Source: Cymbidium sinense (Eukaryota; Streptophyta; Magnoliopsida; Asparagales; Orchidaceae). From it: DNA of 64,000 nucleotides. The translations under genes and the position numbers were made by a program. The stretch spans positions 23,399,808-23,463,807 of the forward strand of contig CM038214.1 of assembly GCA_021442155.1 (NCBI GenBank), in the 5' to 3' direction. Positions within the stretch are counted from its first letter, which is position 1, and the number at the start of each line of letters is the position of its first letter. The notes beneath the pieces were generated by a model. It did not search any database. It was not told the origin of the DNA and saw only the letters and a program-made list of their open reading frames with translations. Shown one piece after another: positions 23,194 through 36,893 of the stretch.

Positions 23194-23650
23194 TGAGATT
23201 CTAAGAAAAATAATTCAAGACATACTCAAGCTTTATTGAAAGTTCTACAAATTTGATTAAAACTTCTTGTTCCTCCAACACGAAATACATAAGCTAATCA
23301 TATAAAATAGGGGATTTTCCTTATGAAAACTTTCCAATGTTTGTCAACTAAATAGTTTTTAAACTTTTACTAATATAGACCCTAATTCAAACATCAAATT
23401 TGGGTTTTACCAATGAAAGCTTCATGCTCACCCATAAAGATGAATGTGAATACAAATTTTCTTTATTAATAATGAGTCTGATTTATTAAAACTCATTTAT
23501 GACACAACGAAATCATCTAATTATTTGATAGTCTTCAAATTCCATGAGACCTTGGTTTTTCTTAAAGATGTTTGGATTACCAAAACATAGTTGTTACCAA
23601 ATAAGGTTAATATAAGAATTTAAAGGCAATTAATCCTTACAACTTATGCA
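23188..23650. other. No gene recognised
   Basis: A+T-rich sequence between the AT tract and LINE-C. It may include the LINE-C 5' untranslated region, but no boundary can be seen. Confidence 0.3.
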
Positions 23651-24039
23651 ATGATGTAGTACAAAAATTATTGTCCCACCATGCCTTTAAAAGAGATAAA
23701 AACTTAGGTGCTTGCTACACAAACATAAGCCAACATGCTCACAATCAATTTGTGGATAATATTAAACATAGAATGGCTAATACTTTTAGAATTTCATTTC
23801 TCCTAATCTTTTTTTTATATAAACTACCATCATTCAAGAAAAAAGAAAACATTAAGATAGAGAGATGGCACTCTTCTTTCTTCTCTAAGCTTAGGCACCT
23901 AAGGTTACTATTCCATTAGATTACAAGGCATAGACTCTTTTCATCCTTTATGGATGGTGAGAAACACTCAATGCTCTCTACAATGGGTATTCTAACATTC
24001 CAGGACTTTACATCTTTCCCTCCTTTCTTTTTTTAATGG

Positions 24040-24725
24040 TTACTCAAATGACTTTGACCATTTCTTACCATTCATTAAACATATTTCCAAGAAATAAGGT
24101 AAACCATCTATTTTCTTAAATGAGGAAGAGGTTGGATTGTTAGCTGGGCCTTTCAAGTACACTCTCATTGGAAAATATGCTGCAAAAAGGATCACTCTAG
24201 CTGAGGTTAGAGTTTTCTTCAATGACTTAAACTTGGGCGATAACTAGACTACAGGTTTTCTTGACCATAAACATTTTTTCATCTAATTATTCCATGAGAA
24301 TGACTATGCTAAAGTATTTACTATGCATTTCTACTGCATTAATGATCTGCCTCTTAAAATCATGAAATGGACTACTAATTTCAATCCTAAGGCTAAGTCA
24401 TCTATTGCCATAGTATGGATTCAACTCCCGAGACTTAAAGTACATTTCTTTAGTAAATAATTGCTTTTCTCTATTATTAGCATCAATGACAGGCCCTTGA
24501 GAATGGATATCCCCACTCAAACCTCAACAAGCCTTATATAGCATGAGTGCTCATAGATTTTGATGTCACTTCCTAATTCAATGACATTGTTTGGATAGGA
24601 ACTCAAAAAATTTGTTATTGGAAAAGCTTTTTTTTGGAAAGTGTCCCAAGTACTATATTCATTGTAGGAAATTCAATCATACAATTGATGATTTCCTCTA
24701 AGAAATCACAAAATAGCATGGATTG
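24040..24725 (+). pseudogene. LINE-C ORF1: DUF4283 and zinc knuckle
   Basis: Plus-strand translation gives AGPFKYTLIGKYAAKRITLAEV, then GFLDHKHFFI, then FHENDYAKVFTMHFYCIN, then AIVWIQLPRLKVHFFSK (about 24,140-24,460). This is the DUF4283 pattern of plant LINE ORF1 proteins (..G+F....P....V...F; ..D....+F.F....D...V; A.VW++LP.LP...). A CCHC-type knuckle follows at about 24,650-24,700 (YIHCRKFNHTIDDF), with its first and last Cys changed to Tyr and Phe. ORF1 proteins bind the element's RNA. A minus-strand frame at 24,040-24,222 is a shadow. Confidence 0.75.
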
Positions 24726-25438
24726 TGAACGCCCAACCAACTAATTAAACAACCCAACTAGCTTTAAGAAACTCAAGCTAATATACCTATGAAGCCTCAG
24801 CACCACCAAATTGGGATATACAGATGGACCTACTTAATGAATCCACCAACTTACATAGCAACACCTTCATTTCCTAATTAAAGCCCTTGACAACACACCA
24901 AAGTGGGAGGTAATAGATGGACCTTCCGAAAGCCATCCGCAATCCAACCACCAACTATTACATCATTCATTGGATGGATCCACCTTTATTAGTGATTCAA
25001 CTCTTAATGTAATCCACCAACTTACACAATAACCACAACCATGTTTGGAACTACATCCATGGGTGATAAAACTTAATGAGATACATCAACTCACATAGTA
25101 ATTGCAATAGAAAGAACAAACTATTTTTCCAAAGGATCTCATGACACTATCTTTTCCTTAGAATAACAAGACAAGAACTGAAAGGCAAGAACGTGATGGA
25201 GAACTATGCTAAGGATGACCATACTAGAGATGCTCAACACTCCAGCTAGTGGAAAAGCACCTTTAAAATAATTGGAAACGATGCAAATGAAGGATGGATA
25301 TAGATTAGAGAGCTAAAGAAGCTAGAGAACTTAGGGGTTGCTTAAGGATTACCCAATCAAAATTGTAAGGTCCAACAATGCTAATAATCTATCAAAGTTT
25401 GATAGTAGGCAACCCTTTATGCCACCTCCATAAATTTC

Positions 25439-25624
25439 TTGATTTGGAATGTAAGGGGTATAACAAAATCTCAATCTAAGGCAAGGCTCCATCACCTTAT
25501 TAACTCTCACCAAGTGAGAATCATTGGCCTACTAGAGCCTATGATTATTAACCCCCAACCACAAAAAATTTTGAGAAGATACAACATGCAAAGAATACAC
25601 ACTAACTACAATAACAAAATCTAG
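25439..25624 (+). pseudogene. LINE-C ORF2 start: endonuclease N-terminus
   Basis: The frame opens with MIWNVRGITKSQSKARLHHL and continues VRIIGLLEPMI. These are the family's WN.RG (catalytic Asn) and LLEP (family E.K or E..) blocks at the beginning of the ORF2 endonuclease. The start chosen is the Met before IWNVRG, the usual position, though a Phe-Leu often precedes it in the family. The frame closes at codon 62, and the rest of the domain continues in broken frames to about 26,200. Confidence 0.75.
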
Positions 25625-26529
25625 TTGTTGTCGAAGGCCCCTTTCATCTAACTATCTTGGATCACTCACATTGGAATCACTTTGGAAAATTTTGAACATA
25701 AACTCAAGATGGAATATGGTGCAAAATCTACTCAAAATATTTTCTTAAAGACCAATTCTTCCATGATTTAATTAAAGAAAGGAAGAATATTTTACCATCT
25801 GGATGGACAAAGACAACATATGGATTCGAACTATGATGTTAGAAGCTTTGAATGAACTTTTACAAAAATCTACTATCTTTAAAATCTACTACAAATGGTC
25901 AAAAGCTTCTCAACTTTGGACCTATTGATATCAACATCATCTAATAAAGAAGATAAAACAAGATTTTTTCCTTCTTAATCCAACAAAAGCTCTAGGGTTG
26001 GATTTTTTTACTTCTATCAAATTCATGGAGATTATAAAACTAAGGTAATTACATTCAAGAATTCTATAAATATTTTGAGTACTTCTCTAAATTATCTATC
26101 TAAAAAAAAAATCCAAGTGGAAATGTTTACCATTAGACAAGTACCATGAGCAATGTCATTAGTAAGATCATTTTTTAATACTTCATTTAAAAATCATCTC
26201 ACTCAATCAAATGCATTCATGAAGGAGAATTTAAGAAAAATGTTTTCCTTGATGAATTATTAGAGATCTTAACTATCAAATGTAGGTCACAACATATAAA
26301 GTTTTGACATATTCAATGGACTTCATTAAATATTCTTGAGGAAAGGTTTCACAAATGATATCACTCTCATTATAAAACCATCAAACAACAATTTAGTATT
26401 GGTTAATGGAATCAAGTAGATACTTTTAAATCCAATGAGCTTAACAAGATCATTATCCCCACTATCTTCATCATTGTATGGATTTACTTCTCCATGATCT
26501 TGAACAACTTGATTAATGTCAACCCATCC

Positions 26530-26620
26530 ATCAATACCATCTAGGGGATGTCTCATCTAATGTTTTCAAATGACATCCTTATCTTTATAATGGTGCAAGA
26601 AGTTTTACAGAATATTTATA
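26530..26620 (+). pseudogene. LINE-C reverse transcriptase catalytic box
   Basis: The translation MSHLMFSNDILIF followed by LQNIYKSIMAFEEA is the palm motif of L1 RT and the following helix (family: ISHL.FADDILIF ... +L..+...F...SG). The first catalytic Asp of ADD is Asn here (GAT to AAT) and Ala is Ser, so the enzyme is dead even apart from the stops. Confidence 0.8.
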
Positions 26621-27879
26621 AATCCATCATGGCCTTTGAAGAAGCTCAGACATGGTATTTTGCTTATCAAGATATTTTCTTAGAAATAAAATAAGCAAAC
26701 AATAATGCAAGATGGATCAAAGCACATTCCTTAAAGTACTTCAATTCCCAGATATCATCAACACCATCTTCACTTCAAAATTGAATCCTCTCAATGATAT
26801 TATCATTAAAATTCAAGATAAGCATCCTATGGAAAAATTTTTTTTCTTTCATGAGGTGAACTTAATCAAAGAATCATACCACCTTTCATATCATTCCAAT
26901 ACAAATATGTTGATTGGTATCCAAAGAAGAAACAAAAGCACTTTGAATGCTTCCTCAAATCAATGGGAAGGAATATCATTAGACAAATAGAGGAGAGCTT
27001 TATAAATAAAAATAAAAATCATGACTTTGGTTTCAAATCAAGCAAGATATTATAAATCATTCTATAAAGTTATGGATTAAGCTTTAACAAAAAATACACT
27101 TTAGACCAATTCAAGATGGAAAATTGGGAAGGAAATGTTATTTTTTGGAAGGATATCATTCCAAGATGAACCCTTGTCCACCCAGCTTAAGCTAACAAAA
27201 ACAACTAGTTAAAAACTTTTATCAATATATGGATGGCTCCACCACTTGGAATTAAGAGGAGTTGCTTTTAGTCCTCTCTATTATTGTGTTATACATTCCC
27301 ATCATTACAACTACAAGGGACAAACATTTGATCACATTGAATGATGTTAAACCCCTTATAGCATGCTATACAAAGCTACAAACAAAACACTTTCCCCTAG
27401 TGAAGACACATTTGGCATAAAGCTACAAACCCACCTTCTTATTTGAGGCTCTTCAAGAGCTTTACCCCTTGAAGACAACCTCAAATTGAAGCATCCATGG
27501 CCACAAAGTCTAACAAACAAAGAGATGAAGCTATTGAACACTTACACATTTGCCATACAACCATAAGGAACAAATGAGTCCATATCTGAGTTTGAACCTT
27601 ATTCAACACTCATGTGATACAACTCAGCTTCATTTCTCTTGGACCAACTTGGGAAAGAATATACATCATAAATTTCCTTTTAGACTCATCCCAATCCTCA
27701 CTCTTTAGCACATTTGGCTAGATGGCAATGAAACTAAGCATAACAACAAAATGAGACTTTATGCCATTATTCAATAAATTCTCACCAACATTTAGAAAGC
27801 CCAATTCTATTGCACTTAAGTTGAATATATTGAGAAAGATTGTCAATTTACCATGAAGCCCTTAAACTTATTTTTTTGA

Positions 27880-28190
27880 ATCAAGCCAAAACCCCTTGGC
27901 TCCAATTCAATATTGATGGTTCTTTCAATCCCATTAGCACATTTTTGGCTTGGGTGGAATCCTCAGTCTTGGAACAAAATCTCATCTACACCTTTTATAA
28001 GCAATGTCAACCCATTAGCTTATTATATTAAGTGATGGCACACTTTCACTCAAGATTTCTTTTGTAATCCCTATTTGGATTGAATAAAATTCTACAAACT
28101 TGATTTCATCAAGAATCAAGAAACCTCTTGGAGCTACATCTTTACCTCCATTTGGAAACTCAACATACATAGGATGATGTTATCTCACTT
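27880..28190 (+). pseudogene. LINE-C RNase H domain
   Basis: The translation gives TPWLQFNIDGSFNPIST followed by LIYTFYKQCQP, the start of an RNase H fold with its first catalytic Asp (family: W.K.N.DGS......G.GG..RD..G). Downstream, decayed text up to about 28,190 corresponds to the end of the domain. Plant L1 elements carry this domain at the ORF2 C-terminus, where it would degrade RNA in RNA:DNA hybrids. Confidence 0.75.
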
Positions 28191-28200
28191 TTTTTTTAGG

Positions 28201-31170
28201 GAGGAAACAAAGTAGTATACCATCATGGTAGGCTTGTTGAATCTTCTTAACTCACTTCCATTTCCTATTGTGCTTCTAATTTTTTAAAACCTTTAATTGT
28301 TGGTAATAATCTCAACTTACCTTATTTTAGAGGTAAGGTTTTATATGAAGTTAATGAAACTTTTGCTTTTCATGAAAAAAAATTTACCATCCTTCAAAGT
28401 ATCATCTAGCCTCCTCCTTCTTGGAAGTTAGAATATGAGCTAGCCAAGGTTACACTATACAATACTTTAAATTCAAGATAAGATAAAGTTACTATGACTC
28501 TAAAATGTTTTGTAATACAATATCCCTTTTTGGTAGAGTCTAGGTCATCAAATCTCATGATGTTATTATGACACCTCAAATAGTTTGTAACTTAAACTTT
28601 TTTGGATAATGTTTGAGTCATAAAACCCATCCTTTTAGTAAGGCCATATGATTGAGTTTGGTCATTAAAGTCATTCATTATATCTCAAACACATTAAGGT
28701 TACCATAGCATCATCGATGATTGGTAGCCTTATTCCCTAGTTAGGTTTATAGGAGAGTTTATGCATTTAAGAGCCCATAAAAGGTGGTTACTATGATGTA
28801 CTAAGTAGTTTATAATCTCACCTAGGATGGGTTTGAGTCACCAGAAATCTAAGGAATGGTTTTGCTAAAATCTACTATAGTTTACAACTAAATCGATAAA
28901 GTGCTACTTGATCTCAAGTGAGCTCCTTAATGTGTCATCAACTACTTCTATTTTATATTCTAATCATGTGCACATTTATATCCACCAAATTAGAACATAA
29001 ACACAAGTGAATAGTAAGTCTCATAATGTAGAGTACTCTTCTACCATCCTTAAGTGTACCTATTTCCCTTTTTCCTTTTCTTTGATATGCTCCATTAGAT
29101 CAAATCACATAGTTAAGAAGGGATTATCTCCATGATACTTTTTATGGGTGTGTTTTGGAGTAATGCTAAACTACTTGGAAATGATGATTCTCCTTCTAAC
29201 TTATATTGTATATTTTAAAGTGATTAAATTACTACATTGGTGGTATAATAGTTAATATCAAATTTTAAATCTAATATTGCCCACTAGTTCATGTGATTGG
29301 GACTACATATTAGATAGGTCTTCTTCTATAATTTTCCTGGATGAGCAAGACTAAAGAGTTTTGGATATAATTCCTACTATCCTCTAATAATGACATAAGA
29401 ATTAAAACTTGAATTTAATAAACCACCTATCAAATCAAGATATTGACTATAAGCAGTTAGTCTTGTAGTTTAATTTAAATCCACATGCTTAAATATAATA
29501 TTGTAGGTATGATTGACTATAGTTATAAAGGTTTTTGAGACTGAAATAATAACCTAAGCTTGAAAGACTTGCTCAAAATGATAGAATGAAAAGATTACCT
29601 TAAGTTCTTAAACTAAGTTTAAGAAATATATTCTACACATGTCTAAGAGTTTGTTTATCAAAATGAGAGTAATGATAGGGTCCCATAATGCTGACATATC
29701 CTATGGGTAAGGCTCCCTTTATAATATGTAAGTTTTCTAAATGTGTTAAGAAACAACATTTAGTATGTAAATCTATTAAATGCATTACCATAATTATATT
29801 TTATGTGCTATTGAAAGGTTGAATCAAAAAGTTCAGGTTTGCCTTTCCTTCGACTAGAAAGTACTAATTGACTACTTTCCCCAACTCACTTGTCAATTGG
29901 AAAGAGTGATGAATGAATTGAACTTCTAGTTTTGCATAAAAACTAGAATATCTTTTGGTTAACACACTCATAGATGCTACTTAGAGGATATAGTGATTAG
30001 CCCACCTTATAGAGTCATCCCACCTAGAGGTTGAAAAATCTTGAACCTCTAAAAGGAATTGGAACCCTATTGTGTTAAATGATCATAGGGATATGCTTAA
30101 CTTCATAAAGATGATAGTTTGATTAAGTTATCTACTAGTCATTAAATGATTCTTAGTTTGGAATTTTCTTGAGGAGTCCAAGTCTAAAAAAGACTCCTAA
30201 ATTTTCTACCGACTAGAAAGTTTTAGTTGAATGCTTCTTGGTCTAGTCTAGCCATCAAAACTTACTAAATAAAAAAAAAACTTATTCAAACATTTATAGC
30301 ATATCTAATTGATATATCATAAATATTGGAAATCCTTTGTTGACATAAAAAATGTTACTAGAGTCAAACTTAAAATCATTCCAATGTAGCCAACATAACA
30401 AACCTAATTATTTATTAGTTTAGCTTAATAAGCCTTAATAAACCAAGTAGGAAGGTCTTTTATTAAATCTTTCCAACAACCTAGACTCTAGTTGACTTTA
30501 GGGTAGACTTATTTCAATGCTTAGGTTTATCAATTCTTTGATGAATATAAGTGTTGAATCTAGGAAATCAAATCCATCTCCATGGTCTAGTAGTACTTGC
30601 AATTAATCATGATTTCTTATTGAACCTCAAATGCTTCTTTTTTGATTTCGAGTTGAGTCAATATAAAGTCATAAATGCTCACATTATGCCTAGATTTATA
30701 GGAGTACACTCCTCCATCAACTTATGAGTCCTTATGATGAATTTCAATTTAAATATTTTTCTCCTAGATGCTCAAAATAGTTGACTATAAGCTTTGGTTC
30801 ACCTTGAATCAAGAAATCAAACCTTAGTTAGCATAAGTCAAACATATTCCAAGCACCCATTTAATATGAGTTGACTTGACTTCATTGGCTCATTCATGCA
30901 TGTAATTAGACACTTCATATATTTATTGATAAGTTTACCTTATTAGATCAACCTATCAACTTGGATTTATTAGATTTATGACACTTAGATAGACTTAAAC
31001 ATTAGGTTGATTAGTCAAAATTGGATCAAATTATTTCTCTTGATAAATGTGTTTTCATAGTTTTCTTAGCCCAATCATTCTTTTTTGAAGCCCTCAACTA
31101 AGGCATTTAATGAGAAGCTTATTAATGGACTATTTCTAAATAGGATTAGATTGATTAAGTTGTAAATATT
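28201..31170. other. Unassigned repeat-like DNA, about 3 kb
   Basis: No frame above 60 codons and no motif that I recognise. By eye the stretch is uniform A+T-rich text with scattered phrases such as 'cgactagaaagt' (29,852 and 30,210) that may be remnants of an internal repeat. Most likely it is an old LTR element or solo LTRs, but this cannot be shown here. Confidence 0.35.
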
Positions 31171-31174
31171 TGGT

Positions 31175-32980
31175 TCAAGGGATGAAATGAGTTTATGTGA
31201 ATCCCAATCTTCTTTATCCCGAAAATCAAAGACCAAAGAAGCATTAGAGGACTTATCAGTGGATACAAAATTTGAATGAAGTTTAGCACCAAACTAATGA
31301 TCATTCCAGAAAATGATTTTCCCATAACTTATATTTTAGAAAATCAACTTTTCTGACTCATCTCTATACTTGGTAATCTATTTCAATGTGATTGAATCAT
31401 CTTGATGGCATTGAATTATGATTGTCTGGTTGAGTTTACAACATTTTAAGCATGAACTTAGTGTAGGCGATTTAATCCAAATCTAAGCCAAAGTTTAATA
31501 GTGATGCATTTAATTGAGTTAGTAATGGATCTAAATTCTAACCTCTGATTGGTTTTCTAATCTTCCTCAAAATTCCAATGGATAACTTTAGCCTTTGGAC
31601 TCCATATAAATTTATTGATTAGCCTTTCAATCTTATGTTGAATAGAGTTGAAAATTTTCTACACTTGAGAAATGTATAGAGGTAAAGAGCGGATGCTTTT
31701 GGAAAAGGATCACTCTACCTCCAAAAGAAATAAAGGTGTTTTCACATAAAAAATTTTGCTTTGAATTTTTCTAATTAGATCATTATAAAGGTTGTTTGTT
31801 ATTTTACTTTTATAGAGATAAATTCCCAAGTAGGTTAATATAAATTTTGCCTTTTTGAAGTTGGTGAAGCACTTAATCCATTAGATCTTGTCCATAGTGA
31901 TGATTTTACAAAGAATAAAATGTCATTTTATGGTTGAGGCACAATCCATATGAGGATTCAAAATCTTAGATAGACTTCATAATTGTTCAAATAGATCTCT
32001 TGCTACCATTGCCAAAAATAGAAGTACATCATCTTCAAAGTGATATGAGTGATCTACATTTTGGCCTTATTAAGAAAACTTATATCTTTATTATTCTCAA
32101 ATGTGATGTTCAGAAGTTTGGAGTAGTCAAGAGTTAGAATGAAAAGAATAGGAAGTAATGGGCACCTTACTTGAACACACCGCCCCCCGTGCAATTAGCA
32201 TTGAGGAAACCATGGGTGTAACAATTAACAAGGACTGTATCACAGTTAATCGTCAGAAGTCTATCTGCAAAATTACAAAATTAGTTAGAAAATTCTTTAA
32301 TTGTAAGTACCTCAATGATAGAATCCCATTTAATTTGTCATAATCATTTCTAATAACAAGCTTCATAATGAGGTAGCCCCTCTTATAGCTTTTATCTGTA
32401 CTTGAAGTTATTTAGCTAATGAGATGTTACAATGATAATACAATCTTTAACAAATGTTGCATAGTTATTGGATATTATTGATGGGTGTAAGTTTTGAACT
32501 TGATTGGCAATAATTTTGTTGATCAATTTGTTGATAGTAAAAGTGATACTAATAGGGTGAAATTTGTCCCAAGTATATGTATCCCTTTCTTTTGGGATAA
32601 GCACAATTGATGTTGTGGAAAAATAGTAGTAAATATTTTTTAACTTCAAACCTTAAATTAGATTAACCACATCAGTTTTGATGACTTCCTAAGTTTTCTT
32701 ATAAAAAAAGAGCAAAAAATCCATTAGGTCCTACAATCTTGTATCCATCCATGGAGTCTAAAGCTTATTTAATTTTCTTTTCACTAGAAGTAAAGGTAAG
32801 GTCCTTTCCTAGCATGAGAGGTCAACAAAGAAGGAAAGCCTTCCCCCAATCCATAATTTTTAGGTGAAAAGAAGATAGATGATTGAGAGTCACAGGATTT
32901 TGAAAGTGCCTCAACAACTTCTTCAAAAGTGAGGTCAGATATGGAGCAGTTACCACTTGTAAGCTCATTCACCAACTAGA
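31175..32980 (-). mobile_element. LINE-E: 5'-truncated L1-like fragment
   Basis: This is a minus-strand LINE relic. From the right: a frame at 32,975-32,784 with LTFEEVVEALSKS, from the linker before RT; RT fingers at 32,649-32,416 (FSTTSIVLIPKERDTYTWDKFHPISI, then INKLINKIIANQVQNLHPSII); and a catalytic box near 32,050 read as FEDDVLLFLA, which still has both Asp residues. Its left end (31,200-31,330) is homologous to LINE-A at 20,040-20,160. The zf-RVT and RNase H parts appear to be missing. The right end abuts the mitochondrial-like block near 33,000. Confidence 0.8.
32416..32649 (-). pseudogene. LINE-E reverse transcriptase core segment
   Basis: This 77-codon open stretch contains TSIVLIPKE and DKFHPISI (family FRPISL, with Arg to His), then INKLINKIIANQV (family ..K+++K++A.R+) and SIISNNYATFVKD (family ++...Q.AF+.GR). 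The order and spacing are those of L1-type RT. The Gln of the QAAF block is now Tyr. Confidence 0.8.
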
Positions 32981-35900
32981 CTAGGCCATGAGTTTGCTTT
33001 CATGAGTGCATGAGCAGAAGCAGAGCTAGAGTTGTCCCTCGATCTAAGATATTAGTGAGATTAGCTACACACCACCGAACTTACCTTAACCTAAGAAAGT
33101 GACTTCGATAGGCCTCCTTTCCTTCCCCCTTCACTGCGTGAAAGTAAACTAAAGGTCAGCAAAGCAAAATGTATGATTTAGAGCTATCATCCCAGGACCT
33201 CTTGCTTATGAATACCAACTTCTTTCTTTCATTCTTCAAGATAGTTGGATGGTACTTGGTTGTTCCCTAAAGCATTTCACATCCGTCCCTAGGCTTCATT
33301 CAATCAAAATATTTCTCTAGGCTTCTCGCCTACTCCTACTCTTTCTACTTCTATTTTTTGCTTCACCCATGCTTGCCATTTCCTCTATTAGGTGTACAAA
33401 AAAAGTCATCACTTGTCCTCTTGTTAACAGTGAGCCTACTACCTAGGAGAAGAAAGAGCTCTTCGATGACTTGAGCTTGGTCGGACTTTTCCAAGTCAAG
33501 GATTGAGTTTACTGGATGTGAGAAATCTTCTTACTCTGCTCTTCATTGCTTAAGAAGAGTTCTTTCTTCTTGCACATGCTAGCTTTCCAACATTAGCTTC
33601 TTCTGAGCTCTCAACATGGCATGGCAAATAAAGATAATTTGGTATGGACCAGCTCAACGCTTTCTTTGTAGGGTCAAAATGGCATCTGTGTAGTGCATCA
33701 TTTTCACTCACCGTGAACATAAGGATTGGATGGATGACCCACTCTCTCTTCAATGAGATGTCAAGTCAAACAGCACCGGGGTGCCCCTGATGAAAGTACA
33801 GACCTATCGTAGGTTGACTTTCTAGTCACATAGGCAACATATGCTCTCTATATGATCTATGACATATGAGTTCTATCATGTATAGAAGTGAAATAGAAAT
33901 ATATATGTGACAGTCAAGCACTGGCCAGGAAAGTGGAAAGTACAACTCATCTAATTGGACCAAACTCCCCCACTCGACTAGCCAAAGAAGAAAGAATATC
34001 CGATCATCTTTCTTCAATCAGGAATCCAAGAAAGATTATCCAAACTTGAGCGACATCATTCAATCACTTTTAAACTTTTTTGTCTAACTAGTGGGCTTTT
34101 CATGACCCTAGTTGAGTAGGGTCGGAATAGGTAGGTAATCAAATCCAGTCTTCTTGGTTCAATGCTCAGTTCTACGTGGAAGGCTTACCATTGGGAAAAA
34201 TAGTTACATTTCTATTTCATCTCAAAATTTGAGGAGTTGGGGATCGCGACTTTTAACAAGGTCAGTTGAAGGTTATGAAAGAAAAGTAGGAAAGCCTACT
34301 TCATTATCAATGAGATAGATAGCCCTACAAAACTTCTTCTGTCAAATAGCACATTGAGCAAAATAAGTGGATCTTTTTTTTACTATATAGGATGTCATAG
34401 AGAAAACCTTCTTGTTCTAAGTCTAATACTTGCTCGAACATTGGTCGACATTCTTCTACTCTTTTCTTGGTTGGTCTTGTGTCCCATCATGGAAGTACTT
34501 TAGATTTTCTTCTCTAGCAACTAAAAAAACCTAATTTGTGTGACCTTATGATACCACCAATCATTTAATAGAGCTACAAGAGTAGTCATTCTTTGAGTAG
34601 GTGACCGAGTGTTGTTTTTCTAGTTCAAAAGTGACCTCTAGAACTCTTTCATAGGACAAGGTATCTTTACCTTACTTCAGAGTGTACCATTCCTTTATAG
34701 CGATCTCACGTGTTTCTCCATGTGACCCACAAATTCCACCCTGATCAAAGAGTTGTAAACAAAAGTGAAATATTGAAGTTAGGTTGGAAGCAATTAGTGG
34801 TTAATCGCTTGGAACCTTAAAGAGTTCTAACTCATATACCAAAGTAGAGTTGTTAGTTCTTGTGTAGTGTACTAATATATCTTAGTCTTTGTCTCACTCA
34901 TGCCAAATACGACACTAACTAGAGATAGAATAGGAAAGGCTATGAATGGGTAAAGTGAGCTGGGTAAGGAGTCACCAACCTTCTTCCACTACATAAGAAG
35001 AATCATGGAAAGAAAGATAGTATGAAGTCTTATTGAATGTTATTTGAAGGGAAATATCCTCCCACATGAACTAGAATACCATCTTTAGTGAAAAAGGACC
35101 TATTTACCTGTAAAATAATCATACTAATCATTTTTGGACCTTGGACCCTTACAGATCAAAATTGAACAGAATAGAGGAAAAATTCACAATGAACTGTCAG
35201 AGCATTGAACCATAGTGCCCTCCCTTCTCAATGTATCTATGAAGAAGTCCAAATGTGAATAGGCACTTACTTGAACTAATAGAACATATAGTTTGACTAT
35301 GATCCATTTTTCTATTTCATTTTTAGTATCATTTAGTATCGGGGTGTAATTCATAGCCAACCAAGGCTGTATGTCAGAACTATGGATTGTTAGAATCGTA
35401 CTAGTAAAGCCTTAACTAGTGAAGCTTCGCATCTTACCTAATGCCATTTTCTTTGAGGTACTTACAAATCCTGGGTAACTAACTAAGTTAATAGGTGAAC
35501 CAAGACCCTGAAGGTTGCCCCTTCTGCCCTTGCACCAAGATAGCTTTCGATAAATGGGCTTCGTAGCTAGTGCAAGTAGTCATGTACTACTCTTTTCCTA
35601 AAGATCATTTTTCCTAGACTCACATGTTTCCACTCCTAGTAACAGACTCAAATGTACCTTTCTTGCAAGTATAGATCATCCTGATCGAGCTTACCAACTC
35701 AACTAGAAATGATAGCTACCTTGAGCTATCAACCAACAGAGAAGAAAGATCCTTATCTATCTTCATATTCATATATCTATAAGAGTATGAACTACTAGCT
35801 AGTAGGGGTAACCGGCTTTCCATTCCTACCTTCTGTCCCTTAATCAATGTATCCCTAAATTTAATAAGTAAAGGGGGTTATAGGGTTTCCTAGTGGATCA

Positions 35901-36834
35901 CCATTGCCATATCGGTTAGTGGTGGAAGTTGTATAAGCCCAATTTCCCTTTCCTTTTGGCAAAGAAAACTATTGCCTTTTTCCTCCCATTCTTTTGTCTC
36001 CCTGGTATGAAGTACATAGTGTCGTATGACCACATGCCAACACCCGAGCACTTTAGCCGGGTTCCCTCTCACCCAACATAACCAAAGAAGCTACATACTC
36101 CTGTTATACCTCATTCTTCTATGAAGATAAAGGTTCCCAACCCAATTCGAAGGATTGATCACCCAACTCGATAGTTAGCCATATTTAGTGGCTTATTCTT
36201 GAATATGATTTGTTGGGTTGTCAAAGCTTCTGGATGGTAAAACGATTGCCCTTTTGGGGCGGAGGTGTGTACACATAATTGGAAGTTTATCATGTTCATA
36301 GATTTAGCTTTGTTTTGAACCCCTTCACTAAAACTTCCATTGCTAGCTCATGAGATAGCATTGGCTATACTTTAAAAACAAAAACAAAGGTGGTGAAAGG
36401 AAGAGGCATTGATTCTCTTTTAGATCTATGTGGGTACCTAAGACAGATGCACCTTAATCTGAACAATGAAATCAATTGCATACAACGAAGTAAGGGGGTT
36501 CCATCTAACACAATGAGACAACGGATTTGGTTCCCTTCACCTTTCTCAAATTAGAATAGTAGATCCTAAAAGTTATGTTTCTTTCAAGCAAAAAAAATCT
36601 CGGATCATGGGTTATGTGCCCAACAATGCTCCCTTTGTCCATTTAGTATATCCTCCCCACAAAAGCAAGATCATAGTGAGAAGAAACTTCAAGGGAGATA
36701 ACTTTGGCATAGACACTTACTAGAGTCTATCCAGGTGAGCTCAAGTTGTAGAAGAAAGTTAGCTTTTCTGGTGAGCACCAGATCTGCACATTAGATCAGA
36801 GCAAGCCCAATGGCACAGACACTTACTAGGATGA

Positions 36835-36893
36835 GGCATAGCAGGAATTGAACCCACATCTCATTGAGCTACTCCAGTAAGCACCTTAAAGCT
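36835..36893 (-). other. tRNA-like T-arm sequence in the NUMT
   Basis: The minus strand reads GTGGGTTCAATTCCTGC. A 5-base stem (with two G-T pairs that would have been G-C before decay) encloses TTCAATT, as in a tRNA T-arm. GTAGCTCAATG, resembling a tRNA 5' half, precedes it by only a few bases, so an anticodon arm is missing. It could be a broken mitochondrial tRNA or a t-element. I cannot assign it to a tRNA species. Confidence 0.3.

Larger units (their letters stand above)
23650..28200 (+). mobile_element. LINE-C: L1-like retrotransposon relic with ORF1 and ORF2
   Basis: This plus-strand element of about 4.5 kb is the only LINE in the window with both reading frames. ORF1 (DUF4283 then zinc knuckle) lies at about 24,040-24,720. 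ORF2 starts at 25,439 with the endonuclease (MIWNVRGITKSQSKARL), passes through RT (catalytic box at about 26,545-26,580 read as HLMFSNDILIF) and ends with RNase H at 27,880-28,190. All parts carry stops and frameshifts, and the RT catalytic ADD is now SND. The exact 5' and 3' ends and any target duplication could not be fixed. Confidence 0.85.

Noticed and set aside
36835..36893. Complete mitochondrial tRNA gene
   Set aside because: Only a T-arm-like and a short 5'-half-like segment are present. There is no anticodon arm, so no tRNA gene was called.
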